Shown: piece by piece, positions 26,901 to 40,819 of the stretch | How the letters are laid out: each line of letters opens with the position of its first letter | Position numbering within the stretch: position 1 is the stretch's first letter | Source of the DNA: Rachycentron canadum | Taxonomy: Eukaryota > Chordata > Actinopteri > Carangiformes > Rachycentridae | Assembly (NCBI GenBank): GCA_038496675.1 | Contig: CM076659.1 | Coordinates: forward strand, 15,555,574-15,619,573 | Direction of reading: 5' to 3' | DNA length: 64,000 nucleotides | The notes under the pieces: generated by a model | What the model was told of the DNA's origin: nothing | Databases searched by the model: none | Seen by the model: only the letters and a program-made list of their open reading frames with translations | Made by a program: the position numbers and the translations under genes

Positions 26901-29900
26901 CCTCCAGCTCATTTACTGCACATCTTTCATTCTAATGCTCAAAACACATAACACTGCAACATCGTTTTTTTTATAAAGATTTTTGTCCGTTCAGAGGGTC
27001 AACATATAAATAACCGCACAACTTTGTATCACACTCTGTTTTAAGCTGCACTGGCGACATATTTGGTCGTAATCAAATCGGTTTAATCTCCACTTTCATT
27101 TGTCTTAGTATCAAAACTGAGCAGGTAAGATGCAAGCTAAGGTGCTTATACGCTCTGGCTTTGAACAACACTGCATTTTAATTGTGTTTGAACCAAACTT
27201 TCTAACTCAACTAAGTCCAAATGTACCCAAACAACAGAGGAACAGACAAAGAAGGAAAGAAGAGAAACACTACATGAAAGACAGGAAAATCGAACAAATA
27301 AACAGAACTCGTCCTGAAGTCCAAAGGCGCTAATGAAGAGAGATTTCTCCAGTTTAAGTGAAAACTTTTCTCCCCTACAGTGCTTGGCCTGCATCTCTAA
27401 AGTGACCGCGTCTGTCTGTTCCTTCGTGTGTGTGTGTGTTCTCCTGCTGTCCTGCTGTCTGGGGTGTGAAAGCGGGTGGCGGGTGTGCAGGGGACACAAG
27501 GAGACTGTGTGTGTCTGTACGCATATAAGTGTGTGTGTGTGTGTGTGAGTGAGTGAATAAACCCCCGCTGGGCTTGAACAGCAGCCTGAGCCACCAAAGC
27601 GCACACCAGGGCTCAGCGGGAGATGGCGGGCAGGCGTTGCCAGCCATTTGGTCCTGCAAGAGGTTCCAGGGGGGCGTGTGTATTTGTGTATGTCTACGTG
27701 TGAGTGTTTGTGTGCGACTGGGGGGTGTGGGGGTGGTTGTGGGGGGCTCTCACCAGACCTGTTTACCCACCAATTAGCATCAGACAGACCGCCAGAAAGT
27801 TCCAGCAGTCAGCAATAGAGTGGTGGTGAGGAAGAGGAGGGTGATAAAAAAACAGAACATAGAAAAGCAAAAAGACATAGAGTTACACATTTGGCATCTG
27901 TTTGTTCTTGCTGATCTACTGAACCTACAATCTAAGTGAGTCCTGAAAAAGTTGTTCACAATAGAACTGAACAGTCTCTAGGCCTTCATTTCTGCATGAG
28001 CTTGAGGGGGAACCAAGACCATGATTGGATGTGTGGGTTCAATTGTCAGGCCTTAGAGTTCACATCCTGTTTCAGGGGCCTGAAAACCTCACTGAAGATC
28101 AAGTTAGAGCTGGCAAGTTGGGCTAAGTTATGCGCTTCTTTCCTTGTCGCCATTTTGCATTGCCAATCAAATGCAACACGTTTACTTGCAAAATGCTCTC
28201 ACAAAATGGCTGCTGATGAGCACTGTCAAATTAAAGCATAAAAAAGAGAAAGCAAAGGAGAGACAACAGTGGAGAGCCAAGCCCTGGAGCAAGCGTTAAG
28301 GGCGACGGGTAGAGCAGAGGCTGGATATGTGGGGCTGGAGCTGGATAATTCTCCCTGGACAATAATCTGCCTTCCAGCTAATTGGTGAATGGGCTCTGGG
28401 TTGCTGCCTGTGGCAGGAACTCTTGTTTGGGCCTAAGAGGCAATAGACTGAATATTCAGTTAGAGGATGGCTGGGCCTGTTTGTATACGCCTGGCCTGAT
28501 GCTCTGTAGGACAGCTTGATAAGTATGGTGAGAGCTGCATGGGCCAGGGGCCTAAGGTAGGCTGGAATGGCTCTGGGGCTGCGGCCAGGTACAGTGGCTG
28601 CTGGGTAAGTGGGAGGTGGCAGAGGCGGTGGCTGGCTGGCTAGATGGCTGGAGTGCCGAGGAAGAAGAGGGGGCCCAGTCAACACTGCCTGCCTAAGTGG
28701 GCACTATTCAAGCTGTTGCCCATTAGATGTGGGGTGCCAGGGCCTGACCAAGCGCGGAGTTTGCAGCACCCCATGGTGCAGCCGGCATCCCACGCCAGAA
28801 CCACCAAATGCCGCGGTTTATCAGAGAACGAGCACAAATTGGAGTCAGACGGTGGACTTGGAGGAATAGAAGACATTTGCCAACGCCAGACACCACTGAC
28901 CACTGTTTGGACTAAAGTAAAGAAGACTATATTCTCTCCTTGCAAACACAATATCACTAAGATACACGTGCATCCTAAGTGAAGTCATACATACAGGTAG
29001 GTGTTCATAAAGAGACAAACGTAAGATGAACAAACTATGACTATATTTTGTCATTCCAAACAATAAAAAAAGGATGTTCTCCTCAAAGTTGAGCTACTTG
29101 TTGAATGCATTCAGTTACCAAAACCAAGATAAGGAAGACAAGTGATGTTGATGCATTATAAACTAATTATACAAATGTTCACCTAAAGATGATTATTCCT
29201 GAAATCCTGAAATGTACATTGATATGTAGGCTCTGCAATGCAAAGTGTGAAATGAACATACAGGTGAACAGATTGAACCCAGCCTATAGCACAAACATAC
29301 AAACACACAAGCTTTGTTTGCAAGAGGACACTGATTGTTGAAAGACACTGATGATCACGCCAAAGAGAAGGAGGTGGTGGATTACCAAGAGGGTAACAAA
29401 TAATACTGTAAAACTGGACCAATAGTTATACTGTGGCAGTGTTTCAGTTCATAAAAACATAATTTTTTATATATCAGAACTAACATTCCTAGTCTTTTAC
29501 AGATGTGTCTATTACCTGTTATATAGGTTGCTTAGGACCTGATTATAATATCAATAAAATATATAACAATAAAAAATTAATAAATCACATTTCTATTCAA
29601 ATTAATTATTAAAATAGATGTACAAAGCTTCAACTTTTATTTGGTGGGACTTGATATAATGTTGCGGAAATGAACTGATTCTGTTCTATAAAATTACAAC
29701 TGTTTGTTATTTGCCCGTATCTGCTCAAAATGGTGACACTCGTAATGATTCATTCTTGTGGAGGAATTCCAGTGGATCCACAGCTATTTATGATAGACTG
29801 CATCAATCAGACAACATTAATATTCAACAGTTTGATACACAGAACTACAAAGATGACTCCGGCCTATGTGTGAGTGGGCTTTTTTAATGTGTGTGACAGG

Positions 29901-32900
29901 GAGATGGTTAGACAAAGGCCTTGTTTAGGCCTATCTAGCTGATACTGCCAACAATAGACAACTGCACCACAGAGAAAATAAAGTGACATATTGAACATTT
30001 GCTGTGCTGCATATCAGTGATGTTGCGTACAATAAACATCTGAATTGTTTCGTGTAACAGATGACACGCGGAGTCACACAATTTCTTCTCACACACCTCA
30101 ATGTGTTTTAGCACATTTTTATTAAACCTTGGGGTGATGTAAGTCAGTCTCTCTGCCCCCCTTCCTTCATCTCACTGCTCTACCTTATGAAACAAACATA
30201 TCAACCACAGAGGTAGACTGATGTAGCCTCACTGTTCATTTGCTCTCTGCCCAACGCTTATATCTATCTACAATATCTATCTATCTGTCCAAAGCGTTCC
30301 CATCTCTGCTCCGATCTTTTTTTTTTTTTTTTTTGCTGTTTCCATCTCTCCCTCCTCTTTTCCCTCCCACCCTTTTTTCCTGTAACTAAACTGGCTGTGT
30401 CTCTCTCCATCTGCTGGTTCTTCCTTCAGCGGCCCTGCACCTGTTCACACCTCCTCTCCTGTTGGCCACCTCTTCTCTCTCTTCCCTTCTCCCCCTCCCC
30501 CTTTATCTCTCTCTTTCGCTCTCTCTCTCCCTCCCTCTCTCTCTGCTCAGTGCGATGCTGCCAGGCCCATTCCTGGCTCAGTTAGCCTCTCTGTCATTCA
30601 ATCCATCTGTCGGCAAGTCAACTTTGTTTACAGCGGGCGGCCCAAGCCTCTTTTCTTCTTCAAGGAGCGCTAAAGCCCCCCCACCATCACCAAGGTCAGT
30701 GGCGAGCCAATTGTGCCCGAAAAACAGAAAACTGCAAATGTTAAATTAGCAAAAAAAATTTAAATATGCTCTCCCCCTCCAACACACACACAAAAGTATG
30801 GACAATATCACTCATGAAATATGCACATCTTAAAAGCTGTTTTTAACTGTCTTATGCATACGAATAAATGCATACATATATATATATATATATATANNNN
30901 NNNNNNNNNNNNNNNNNNNNNNNNNNNNNNNNNNNNNNNNNNNNNNNNNNNNNNNNNNNNNNNNNNNNNNNNNNNNNNNNNNNNNNNNNNNNNNNNNNNN
31001 NNNNNNNNNNNNNNNNNNNNNNNNNNNNNNNNNNNNNNNNNNNNNNNNNNNNNNNNNNNNNNNNNNNNNNNNNNNNNNNNNNNNNNNNNNNNNNNNNNNN
31101 NNNNNNNNNNNNNNNNNNNNNNNNNNNNNNNNNNNNNNNNNNNNNNNNNNNNNNNNNNNNNNNNNNNNNNNNNNNNNNNNNNNNNNNNNNNNNNNNNNNN
31201 NNNNNNNNNNNNNNNNNNNNNNNNNNNNNNNNNNNNNNNNNNNNNNNNNNNNNNNNNNNNNNNNNNNNNNNNNNNNNNNNNNNNNAAATGCATACACATA
31301 TATATATATATATATATATACAGAGCCAGTTATAAATACACATGACCCTCACAGAAACAAATATTTGCTGTTAAAACGCACATTCCCTCAGAGAAAAACT
31401 CAGCTCTAGATTGAAGTAATTAGCTGCTGATTGGCCTCTCTCATCATCTATCTGCTCAGAAAACAGAGCGAGAGAAGTTTAAAAGTCTTAATTGGCACAG
31501 ATGATTGGTGGTCTTAACATAGGAAGAGCGGGATGGCAGCAGAAGCATCTGTGATTTTTAAAAATAAACACACAGCATACGTACAATATGCTCCCCTGCT
31601 GACCCAATCCAGAAACCCAGGACTCAACGTCAGTGTCAAATCTGTGCCCTACAGAAATAGTTGTGGGTAGCATATGTGGTAGAGCTCGGGGTCAAATCAA
31701 TTTCAGCTGAGAAGGTAAATGAATGATGAAAATTAATTATTTCAATCAGGATAATAGTTTCAAGTAACTTCTCATTAGACAGAGTACATGAATGTTATGG
31801 TATAAATACATTAGCAAATACTTTATCTTGTAATTATAAGGTAAGACTGTGACAGGGTAAATAACCAAATAATTAAAAAACCTATTTGCTTATTTTTTTT
31901 ATGAGAACATTTCTGACATTTAATGTATCAATTTATCTAAAAGGAAAAAAATAAGAGAAAGTTTTATATGAGAAAAAAAACAAATCAGTGAGAGAAAGGT
32001 GTACAAATTGATAGTTTGTACCACATGGAGCGTTCTCTCCTGGTGTGAGCACAATCCACCTGTGTTGGAATTCACTTCACAGCTGAGACATACCTGATGT
32101 TGTTTCAAATGCCCCTCACCCCTCCCACTCGGTTATAAACTTCAGGGCAACTGGCAGGAAGGAACATGCGCCATCTCTCTCCAATCCCACCCTCATAATC
32201 TTCCGTGAACTCCTCTATTATCTTCTTACTTGTTCGTCCTCTTTTCCTCATTTGGTCCAGACTTATGCAAACTCATCTCTTCTCCTGTGTGAGGGAGAGG
32301 TGGCCATTGAGGTGGAAAACAAAGGAGGCTTTTTTTAAACTCAGCAGGGGGGACTAGGGCTGGAGATGGCACCATAGGGGGGCTTGTGCCCACCTGGTGC
32401 CCACCATTACATACAAACCTTCGCTAGCCTGACAGCTTTTCTCCTATGCTCCCCTCTGCCTCTTCTTTGCCATCAACTTACTTCTCTCTATGTAAAAACT
32501 TCTTCTGGACTCTCCTAAAACCTCTTCTCTGCATGATTTCTATATCTCCTCTACTTTATTATTCTCATCTACATTCATCTATTTGCTCTGCTTTTCCAGT
32601 GTCATCTTCATTTTTAATCTTCATCTTTATCTCCCTAATAACAGGCTGCACTTAACAGCATCACTGTCAGGGTGGTAGTGTATCATCCATCAACTTTTTC
32701 ACACCATACTTTGTTTGAAATGAGGAACTAATCAATATGCATAAACATGATGTTGGTATTTCTGGTATATTTTGCAATAATTGTTAAAAGTAGCAGTTCA
32801 GCAACAGGTCTTTTAACCTAATCTTCACCTCTTTGAAAATTGCAAAGGCTTTTTCACAGTTAATGTTGCATATTGATTGTCTATTGTCAATTTATGCTTA

Positions 32901-33912
32901 TGATAATCATTACAATAGAGACATACAATACATTACATTTACTAATTTGGCAGATGCTTTTATCCAAAGTAACTTACAATTAGGGACACCAGTAAAGCTT
33001 CAATACATCTATTAAAAAAGTGCAGAAGATTGTATAAGAAAGTGCAACTAAAATGCCAGTTAGACATGTTTGGGCTTTTAGGAGAGGAGGTGCTCACAGA
33101 AAAGTTGAGAGAAAATAAACAGCAAAACTGCTTCTATTTCAGGGGATTCACTAAAAACTATCACTGCAATTGCTTATTTTGTTTGAGGTTTCTCTCAGAT
33201 GTCATGGAACATAAACAGCACAAAAAGTGGACCAGCATAACTGATTTCATAGAAGGCATTCCTTCAATAGCTAATGGCAAAACCTCACATCAAGTGCCAG
33301 ATGCATGTTTCCTGTCCATCGCTTCTCCTCTGTAACACCACTCCTGTTTAATCCACATCTCCACTCAGCTTCCACCTTTCTGCAGTCTTATTCTTCCCTC
33401 CCTGTCTCTTGTCCCTGTCTTTGTGATCATTCAGATAAATATTTGCAGATGGGGGCACTGTACTTCTACCTACAAGGCACTGCTTGGCAGTGTTGTGCCC
33501 ACAAAGGGCAAAACAGAGAAAGGGATGGACTGAAGACAAGAGACAAAAAAGAGAACAAAGAGCAGCTATATGAGGGATAAAAAATGAAGAGGATGAAAAG
33601 ATAAAAGGACAGATCAATCAGGTAAAAGAGAGTGACTGAGGTAAAAGAGAGAAATGAGGGGAGAAGAAGAGCAGGGAGAGGTTCTGTCATGTTGGATGAA
33701 AGCTGTGCCTACTGGGCAGTGGGCACAGTGTAGAATCACTGATGGTGCCACCCTCACAGCAGGGATGTGTGAAGCCATAAAGTTGACCAGATGACACACA
33801 CACACACACGCACAAATTGAGGATGCACAAGCTCCATGTACACTGCACCCACAACACAGTACAACCCACTAAAATGTTGAAAACCTCTGGCAAACTCCTC
33901 AGCTCACCCTTC

Positions 33913-33999
<87 letters not shown>

Positions 34000-36900
34000 C
34001 GCAGGATTTTTTTTTTAACATTTCAGAGCATTTCAAGTTGATTTATAAACATCAGATATATACATATACCTGATCTCATACAGCGCATGAGAGGAAAGGC
34101 ACGATAAGATGAACACAGAATGAGGTGCAACAATGATGGTTGATGGAAAGCAAAGTGCTGGTGCTCTCCCTTTCCTTCTCTGTCCTCCAGCCGTAGTGTG
34201 TGTATGTAGGCCAGTGTCCCAGGGCACACTTGGCTGGGGTGACAACAGTTGTAGCCGACAGATTTGCCTCCATCTTGCCTGAGGTCTCCCAGTCAGCGAT
34301 CTGTCTATTCTATCCATTTCCAGCCCCGCAGGATGGACAGATTACAGCTCTGCTTAATAATCCTGGTACTTATGGTGTGCGATTTTCCACTGCTGAATTT
34401 ATAGCTTCCACATTTTAGCCTTTCAAATAAATTGATGTAATTCCACAGTTAGAATTAGCAAGACATGTTCACAGGCACCTATAGTGTCATTTATCATCTG
34501 CAAAAACAGAGATGATGGATGGATGTAAGGAGCTGTGATGAGACAGGCATTTGTCTCCTAGCAGCCATCTCCCTAAGATAAATGGATTGCATGAGTGAAC
34601 AGTGACAGAAAGACAATACAAAAGAAAGGGAGGTGAAATGACTTCAAAATGGAAGAAAGCTGTTTGTTGCGTATTTTTGCATAGATGAACTACTATTTCC
34701 TTGAGATAAAACTATTCATCCTCACATTTATCGGGAAATGGATTCAAACATTTATCATAATACTGATTTAATAACGGTTGTAGAAAATCTATACGAAATG
34801 GTATCTACGCTACAATATTGAGATTTGAGACATCAACATCTGAAGACAATGAGAAACTTTAATTACATCAGGGGTTGTAGAACAAGAAGTCTGTGCCTTT
34901 TTTGTTGTCCTCCAAGTTTTTAAACAGAAAAACGCACAAAAGACTTACTTTATCATTGCCAGCATGTGAACAACACTGAGGATGGCATAGGATTCAGGTT
35001 AGGATAGAAGAAAAGTTCCTGCTACATTTTTGTATTAAAAAGGTGACATTTTATGTCACGTCAACAAAATTAACACAAATAAATAACTAAAGACCAGCGT
35101 AAGAAAGATGCAGTGTGACAGAAAGACAAAAGGAAATGAAGGGTCAAAGAAGCTAAAAGAAAGATAAAAGACCAAGCAGGTCTCAACAGACTGAGCAAGA
35201 GAGACAGCAAGAGTGCGAAAGAGAGAGGTGAGAAGGCAGGATGGCAGAGAGGGCACACCGACAGCGAGGAGAGAAGAACGCGGCAAGGTCTCGTCACCAG
35301 GCCAACGGGCCCACCACTGTCAACATCATGGCACTCTGTGGTACACACACACACACATATACACATACGGCTGGCCGGCGGCCCTCCCAGCTGCCCTATC
35401 CGTAACTGTCTGATTAGTTGTGCTAAGCAGCCCCTCCCCTGCCAACCATGGTGCCATCTGCTACCCAACAACATGGCTGCCGACCAGACAAGCACACGCG
35501 CACACAAACACACATGCAATCACACAAAAACACACCGCAAGCCTTATACCTGGCACTGCCCCGCTGCTGTCACACAGACACACATATCAAACTTAACAGA
35601 CACAGGTGTAGCCCAAAGGTATCAACACTGAACATTTGCACAAAGGCGTGCACACAAATTGATCAAACTGCGTTCTCACAAACGAGTCGAAACAAATCAC
35701 AAAACACGCACACACCAAAAGTCACACACACAGTTGCTGTAGAGGGTGTGTGTGTGCATGTGTGTGTTGACAGTGGTTAGGCACTGTTAATGCCAGGTAG
35801 AAAGAAAGATGCTGTGCTCAAGTGTGTGTGCACTCGCTGGCAGCACTTGAAGGTTCATTATGGCCCCCACCTCTCCTGAGCGACTGCAGCCCGCATGGCG
35901 CCCCGGCCCTTTTATTCCGGGCCGTGATTGGACAAGGGCCTCCCACCGAGTTGGTTTGCAGCAGTTTTGTCGCGCCCAGATTTCACTCGCTGCTCAAAGC
36001 GAGCCTCTGGCGGGACGCGGCATCTGCTGCCTCACCTTCCTCATTTACACTTCTCCGCCCTCACACACATACACACAGTTCTGTTCACCGCCTTTCCAGA
36101 CCTTGCTATCATGATGTAGAACTGAGGGAAGAAAAAGAGAGAGAGAACTAGGTAGAGGTACAGAGAGAGAGCAGCAGCGTGACATGTTTAATAGAGTTTG
36201 GGGAACTTTGTGAACAAGAGTCTCAGCGGTTGGTCTCAAGCTTTGCTTCACTCTCTCTCTCCCCACTTCTATCATCCATCTTATAAATTCAGGGTCACAG
36301 AAATAAGTGTGGCCTTAAGAGTCAAGAACTCTATTAATCTTTCCCTTCCAGCTCTGTCTACCTGCTTGCCTGCACATTTCAACCACCACTTGGACTTGCT
36401 CAAGTTCGTACTGTGTTGGTGCAATGTTTACACCTTGTCTCTTCCCTCCTGACTAGGCCTGGGCGTAATAGTATAGTGCTAAATACTGCAGTGCATTATA
36501 TTGTGTTTTGTACTAAAATATACAGTGATGTCAAAGGTCTTTTGTTATATATGATTTGTTCAATATTAATTCCATTCCTAAGGAACTTCCCCAACCACAG
36601 ATACCACAGCATTCCCAGGACAGGTGGTACCATTCAGTATAATCCCCTCAGTGAGATTTGCCATGGTGTCTCCTCCTCCCATGTGGACATGCCCTGCATG
36701 CCTCTACAGGGGGGCATCCTGATTACATACCTATAGCACGTCAACTGGTTTTGTTGATTTTGAAAGAGCATTAATTTTGTCCTTTCCAACAAAAGCTCCT
36801 CCACCTTGCCAAAGTGATCTCTGCCAAAGGTAGGCAATGTTGTCCCTGTGTGTCCAAACTCATCCATCCTATGCAGGTTCAAGAGATGATCAATGTGTTA

Positions 36901-39900
36901 CACTGCCTAACAATAGTCAAGGTCATCTGGAAATGTTTCCCCTTGGCCTCCCTCACTCCCACCACACCTGAGGTTTTGCTTCAAAGGCTACAGAGGCTTC
37001 AGTCCTCAGGACTATCAAAGCCCATAAAGCTTCCCTGAGCTTACAGCTTTCTTGGGTTGGCGCCACTGCAAGCATCCAGGCAAGTTTCATTGCATCAAAT
37101 CTGTCTGCCACCCTCCACACCTCCTGATCAAATTCACCACGAGGAGGATTTTAGCTGAAAGCTCTACTGTTGATGACAAACAGACATAGATCAAATTATG
37201 TTTGGACATTTCCTGGCCCAGGACTGCACAGTGAGAAGTTCTCTGTGAGAAAGTGACAGTAAGTAAACTTATTCAGTTAAGTATTTCAGCTTCAGGTCCA
37301 TCTACAGCACCAAGCAAATGTCCTCATGAACATGGATGCTTGATTTCATGGGGATAACAGGCCTGGTGGAAGATTTGGGGCCTTGCAGACATGTGACTTA
37401 TCCCAAACACAGAGTAGGCGCACAGGTCTCAACTAACAATGGATACACTAACACATGCAAACACACACATTTATCCATTCATGCCTATCTGGCATGTGTA
37501 GGAAGAGAAGTTATGCTGGGCAGTTTTCACTATGGCCTTTGGGATCTGTGATCACAACTTGGGGAGAGAGAAGGCCGGATGGAGACAAGGAAAGAAGAAA
37601 AGAAAGAAAGTGAAGAAAGACAGGAGCAAACAAACAAAACAAACTTAGTAAAGCCCTCTGCTGGGCTGGGGCTGGGACTGGAGTGTGTGTGTGTGTATGT
37701 GAGGCGATGTGAACAGAGTGGCAGGGATTAGGACAGATCCTGGGCTGTCCAACTCACAGCTGGCTGATGATCCAATCCTGGAGCGCAGCACAGCACACCA
37801 GCCGCCATGGGACCCACGGATGCGTGCATGCATCTGTGTGTGTGTTTGTGAGTGTGTGTGTTTGTTTCTGTGTATACAGGCATGTGGATTCGACTGATGT
37901 GCATATCAGTGTGCACATTTGCAAGTATGCAGTTGTACAAACAAATATGTGAGTGTATGTGTGCATAAGTATGTGTTTATTAGAAAGGAAGGAAGGGCTA
38001 TCAGAAATCAAACAGAGGCTGGCTTTGCTTCATGTCCCCTGTTTGAAGAAAGGCTGTGATCATTTGGGCCACGAGAGGAGGACAGAATGAAAGAGGGGAG
38101 CAAGCAAGTTGCAAAGAGAGAATCAAAGAGCTGCCTTCGAAGGCTGGTCATACAAATACCTTCCAGCCTTGCGACTGCCTCTCTAACAACACACACAAAC
38201 ACAGTTACACAAACCAGCCCACTACAGCTACAAAGACTGAAGAAGCATGACTCTGTAGTGCACAACGAGAGAGGGCAAACAGAGGCATGACTATGAATAA
38301 ACTACATGTAGTTCTGCGTAACCCCGGAAGGCCCACAGATGGACAGAAAGAGGCAGAGAGAGGGATGGAAGGGGACAATCGCTTGAGGTTTATTTGTGTA
38401 GTTTGGAGCAGCATGACAGGAAGGCAACAGAGATCATGACAAGTGAGAAAAAAAATAGCAAAACCAAAAAGGATGAAAAAACACAATGCTTGTCTGAAGA
38501 GAGACAAAGGCTGTGACAAAATTTTAGCAGGTATGTATGCAACAAGTGATGTGAGCGGGTGTGTGCATCTGTGTCTGATGCTGGATTTCTATGCTGCTCC
38601 AAAAATCTCCAGGTTCTCGTTTTGTAAGGTTCCCTCATTCAACTGCATGCATCTCACTTTAATGTATCCTAATTATATCTTATATCTATGGTATTGTATC
38701 AACAGACAATGGGTGGTTCAATGAATCCATCTTGATCTTGAATAGATCAAGATTGACTTGATGACCTTGTCCTGTCCTGCTTGAACAGCTTAAGTGATCT
38801 TAAAATCAAAAAGTAACCTAGTGATGACCTACAGCTGCTAAAAAATTATACTGTACACATTTTATCATAAGGCACCTAAAAGCTTGTCAGATGATCAAAC
38901 GTTGTCTAATCCCCTTTCCATCCACTCAGCGATTGGCCAGGTGTGCAGGGGTGAGAAGTGCAGTTTAAGGCTCTCTCTTAAGCTTTCTGTTTGTAACCAA
39001 TGACACAGTTATGAGTGCCTTTATTAGAAGAAAGACTGTTTGAAAGTGAGTACTGTTATCACCATACTTGAACAATTATTGCCTCTCTCTGCGACAGCAG
39101 GCCTACAGCTATCAACTAACATGCCTTTAAAAGTGGTTGTACAGCATGACATAGAAACAACTTCATTTTGCACACATCCCATCTCTCTAGCTGCAGCAAA
39201 GATGCAAATTGAATTTGTGGGATTTTTTTGTTGTTTAAGTCATGTAACATGGCAAAATATACACCATGTTACAGCTCCCCAACATTATTTGGTATAAATC
39301 AGTATCATGGGTTTGTAAACTATAGCTGAGATTTCCACTGCTAGCATTCCCTCTATATGTGCTAATCCAAACTGCAACCCTCACTACATGCTTAACCTTG
39401 AATATTACCTACACAGGAATCTTATCATAAGTACAACCCAAATTTTGTTCTCTCACACAGACATTTGGGTCTTTACAAGCTCTTCAATGTCTGCACTTCT
39501 TTCACATTTACAGGGATTCTTAGTTTTTATGATAATTATTCCTTTGATCTCCATTTTCTGTGAATTACATGTTCTACAAGTTCTACCACTGCCATACTGC
39601 AGGTGAAGATGTAAACATCTTTTCATATAGTATTGTAGGAAAAGAAATGACATATTAAATCAGTATCAGAAGTGGCTTTCACTGCTAATGACCGAAATTG
39701 AATTTGAATGGCTACATGCTCAGCCAAGTCAACAGCTGTCAAACATCTAGTATGCATCTGTGGACAGATAAAACTATAAACTCTGTCATGCACATACACC
39801 CGCACACATGGCAGTAAAATGGTTTAGTCCAGTGGCTCCTCTAGCACAGGTCAAAGTCATCATGTTGCCACATTAATATGCATGTCATTCTCCACAGCTG

Positions 39901-40141
39901 GCTGCAAAATACACACACAAGTACACACACACACACACACAAGTACACACACAAGTACACACACACACACACTCTTTGCTTCGTCCCTTAAAACATATCA
40001 CAGCCCACCATGCAGCCAGTGTGTTAGCGCTGGCCAGCTGACAGAAAAACACACTTAAACACAGATCAGAGCCAGGAGCAGAAGTGGACACAAACACACG
40101 CACCACCAGGCTGATAGACACATAAACACAAATACACACTT

Positions 40142-40225
<84 letters not shown>

Positions 40226-40781
40226 TGAACAAACTTGTCTCCCGCAGCCTTCAGCACCACAGGGCACCACCGCCACATCTGTGCCCATCTCAGACACCTC
40301 GACTATGGGCAGCGGGGGTGAGAGAGTGCCCTGGGCGGCTGGCATGGGCTGGCATGGCCCTGGCAGTGAATGGTGTGGAAGGGAACAGCAGCCAGCGAAT
40401 GACAGGAGAGATAGAGGGAAGTAAAGGAGAAGGAAGGAATGCAAGAGGACAGAAGAGATTGGAAAGAGAGGTAGATGAAATAAGATAAGAGAATTATTGA
40501 AGTTATTGAGAATGATAAGGAAGGGCAGCTGAGGACATGAACACAAAAGAGCTAGAAGTAGAAAAGATAAATGCGTGTACAAATGGAAAAAGAAAAGATA
40601 AAAGAGGAACAGAGGAAATGATACAGGGACACAGGAAAAATGAGAAAGATGCAGCAATAAAAAGAAAGAGGGAAGATGGCAATAACGGGGGAGAGCCGGT
40701 AGCGCCCGTCGTGAGAACGGGTGCAGGGCACTGGCAGGTGGCATGGAGGCCAGGCTGTCCAGTGACTATCAGCCACACTTT

Positions 40782-40819
<38 letters not shown>

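Noticed and set aside
29760..29785. Adjacent GAATTC and GGATCC sites that look like cloning-vector sequence
   Set aside because: The flanks are ordinary AT-rich genomic sequence with no vector backbone, so this is coincidence.
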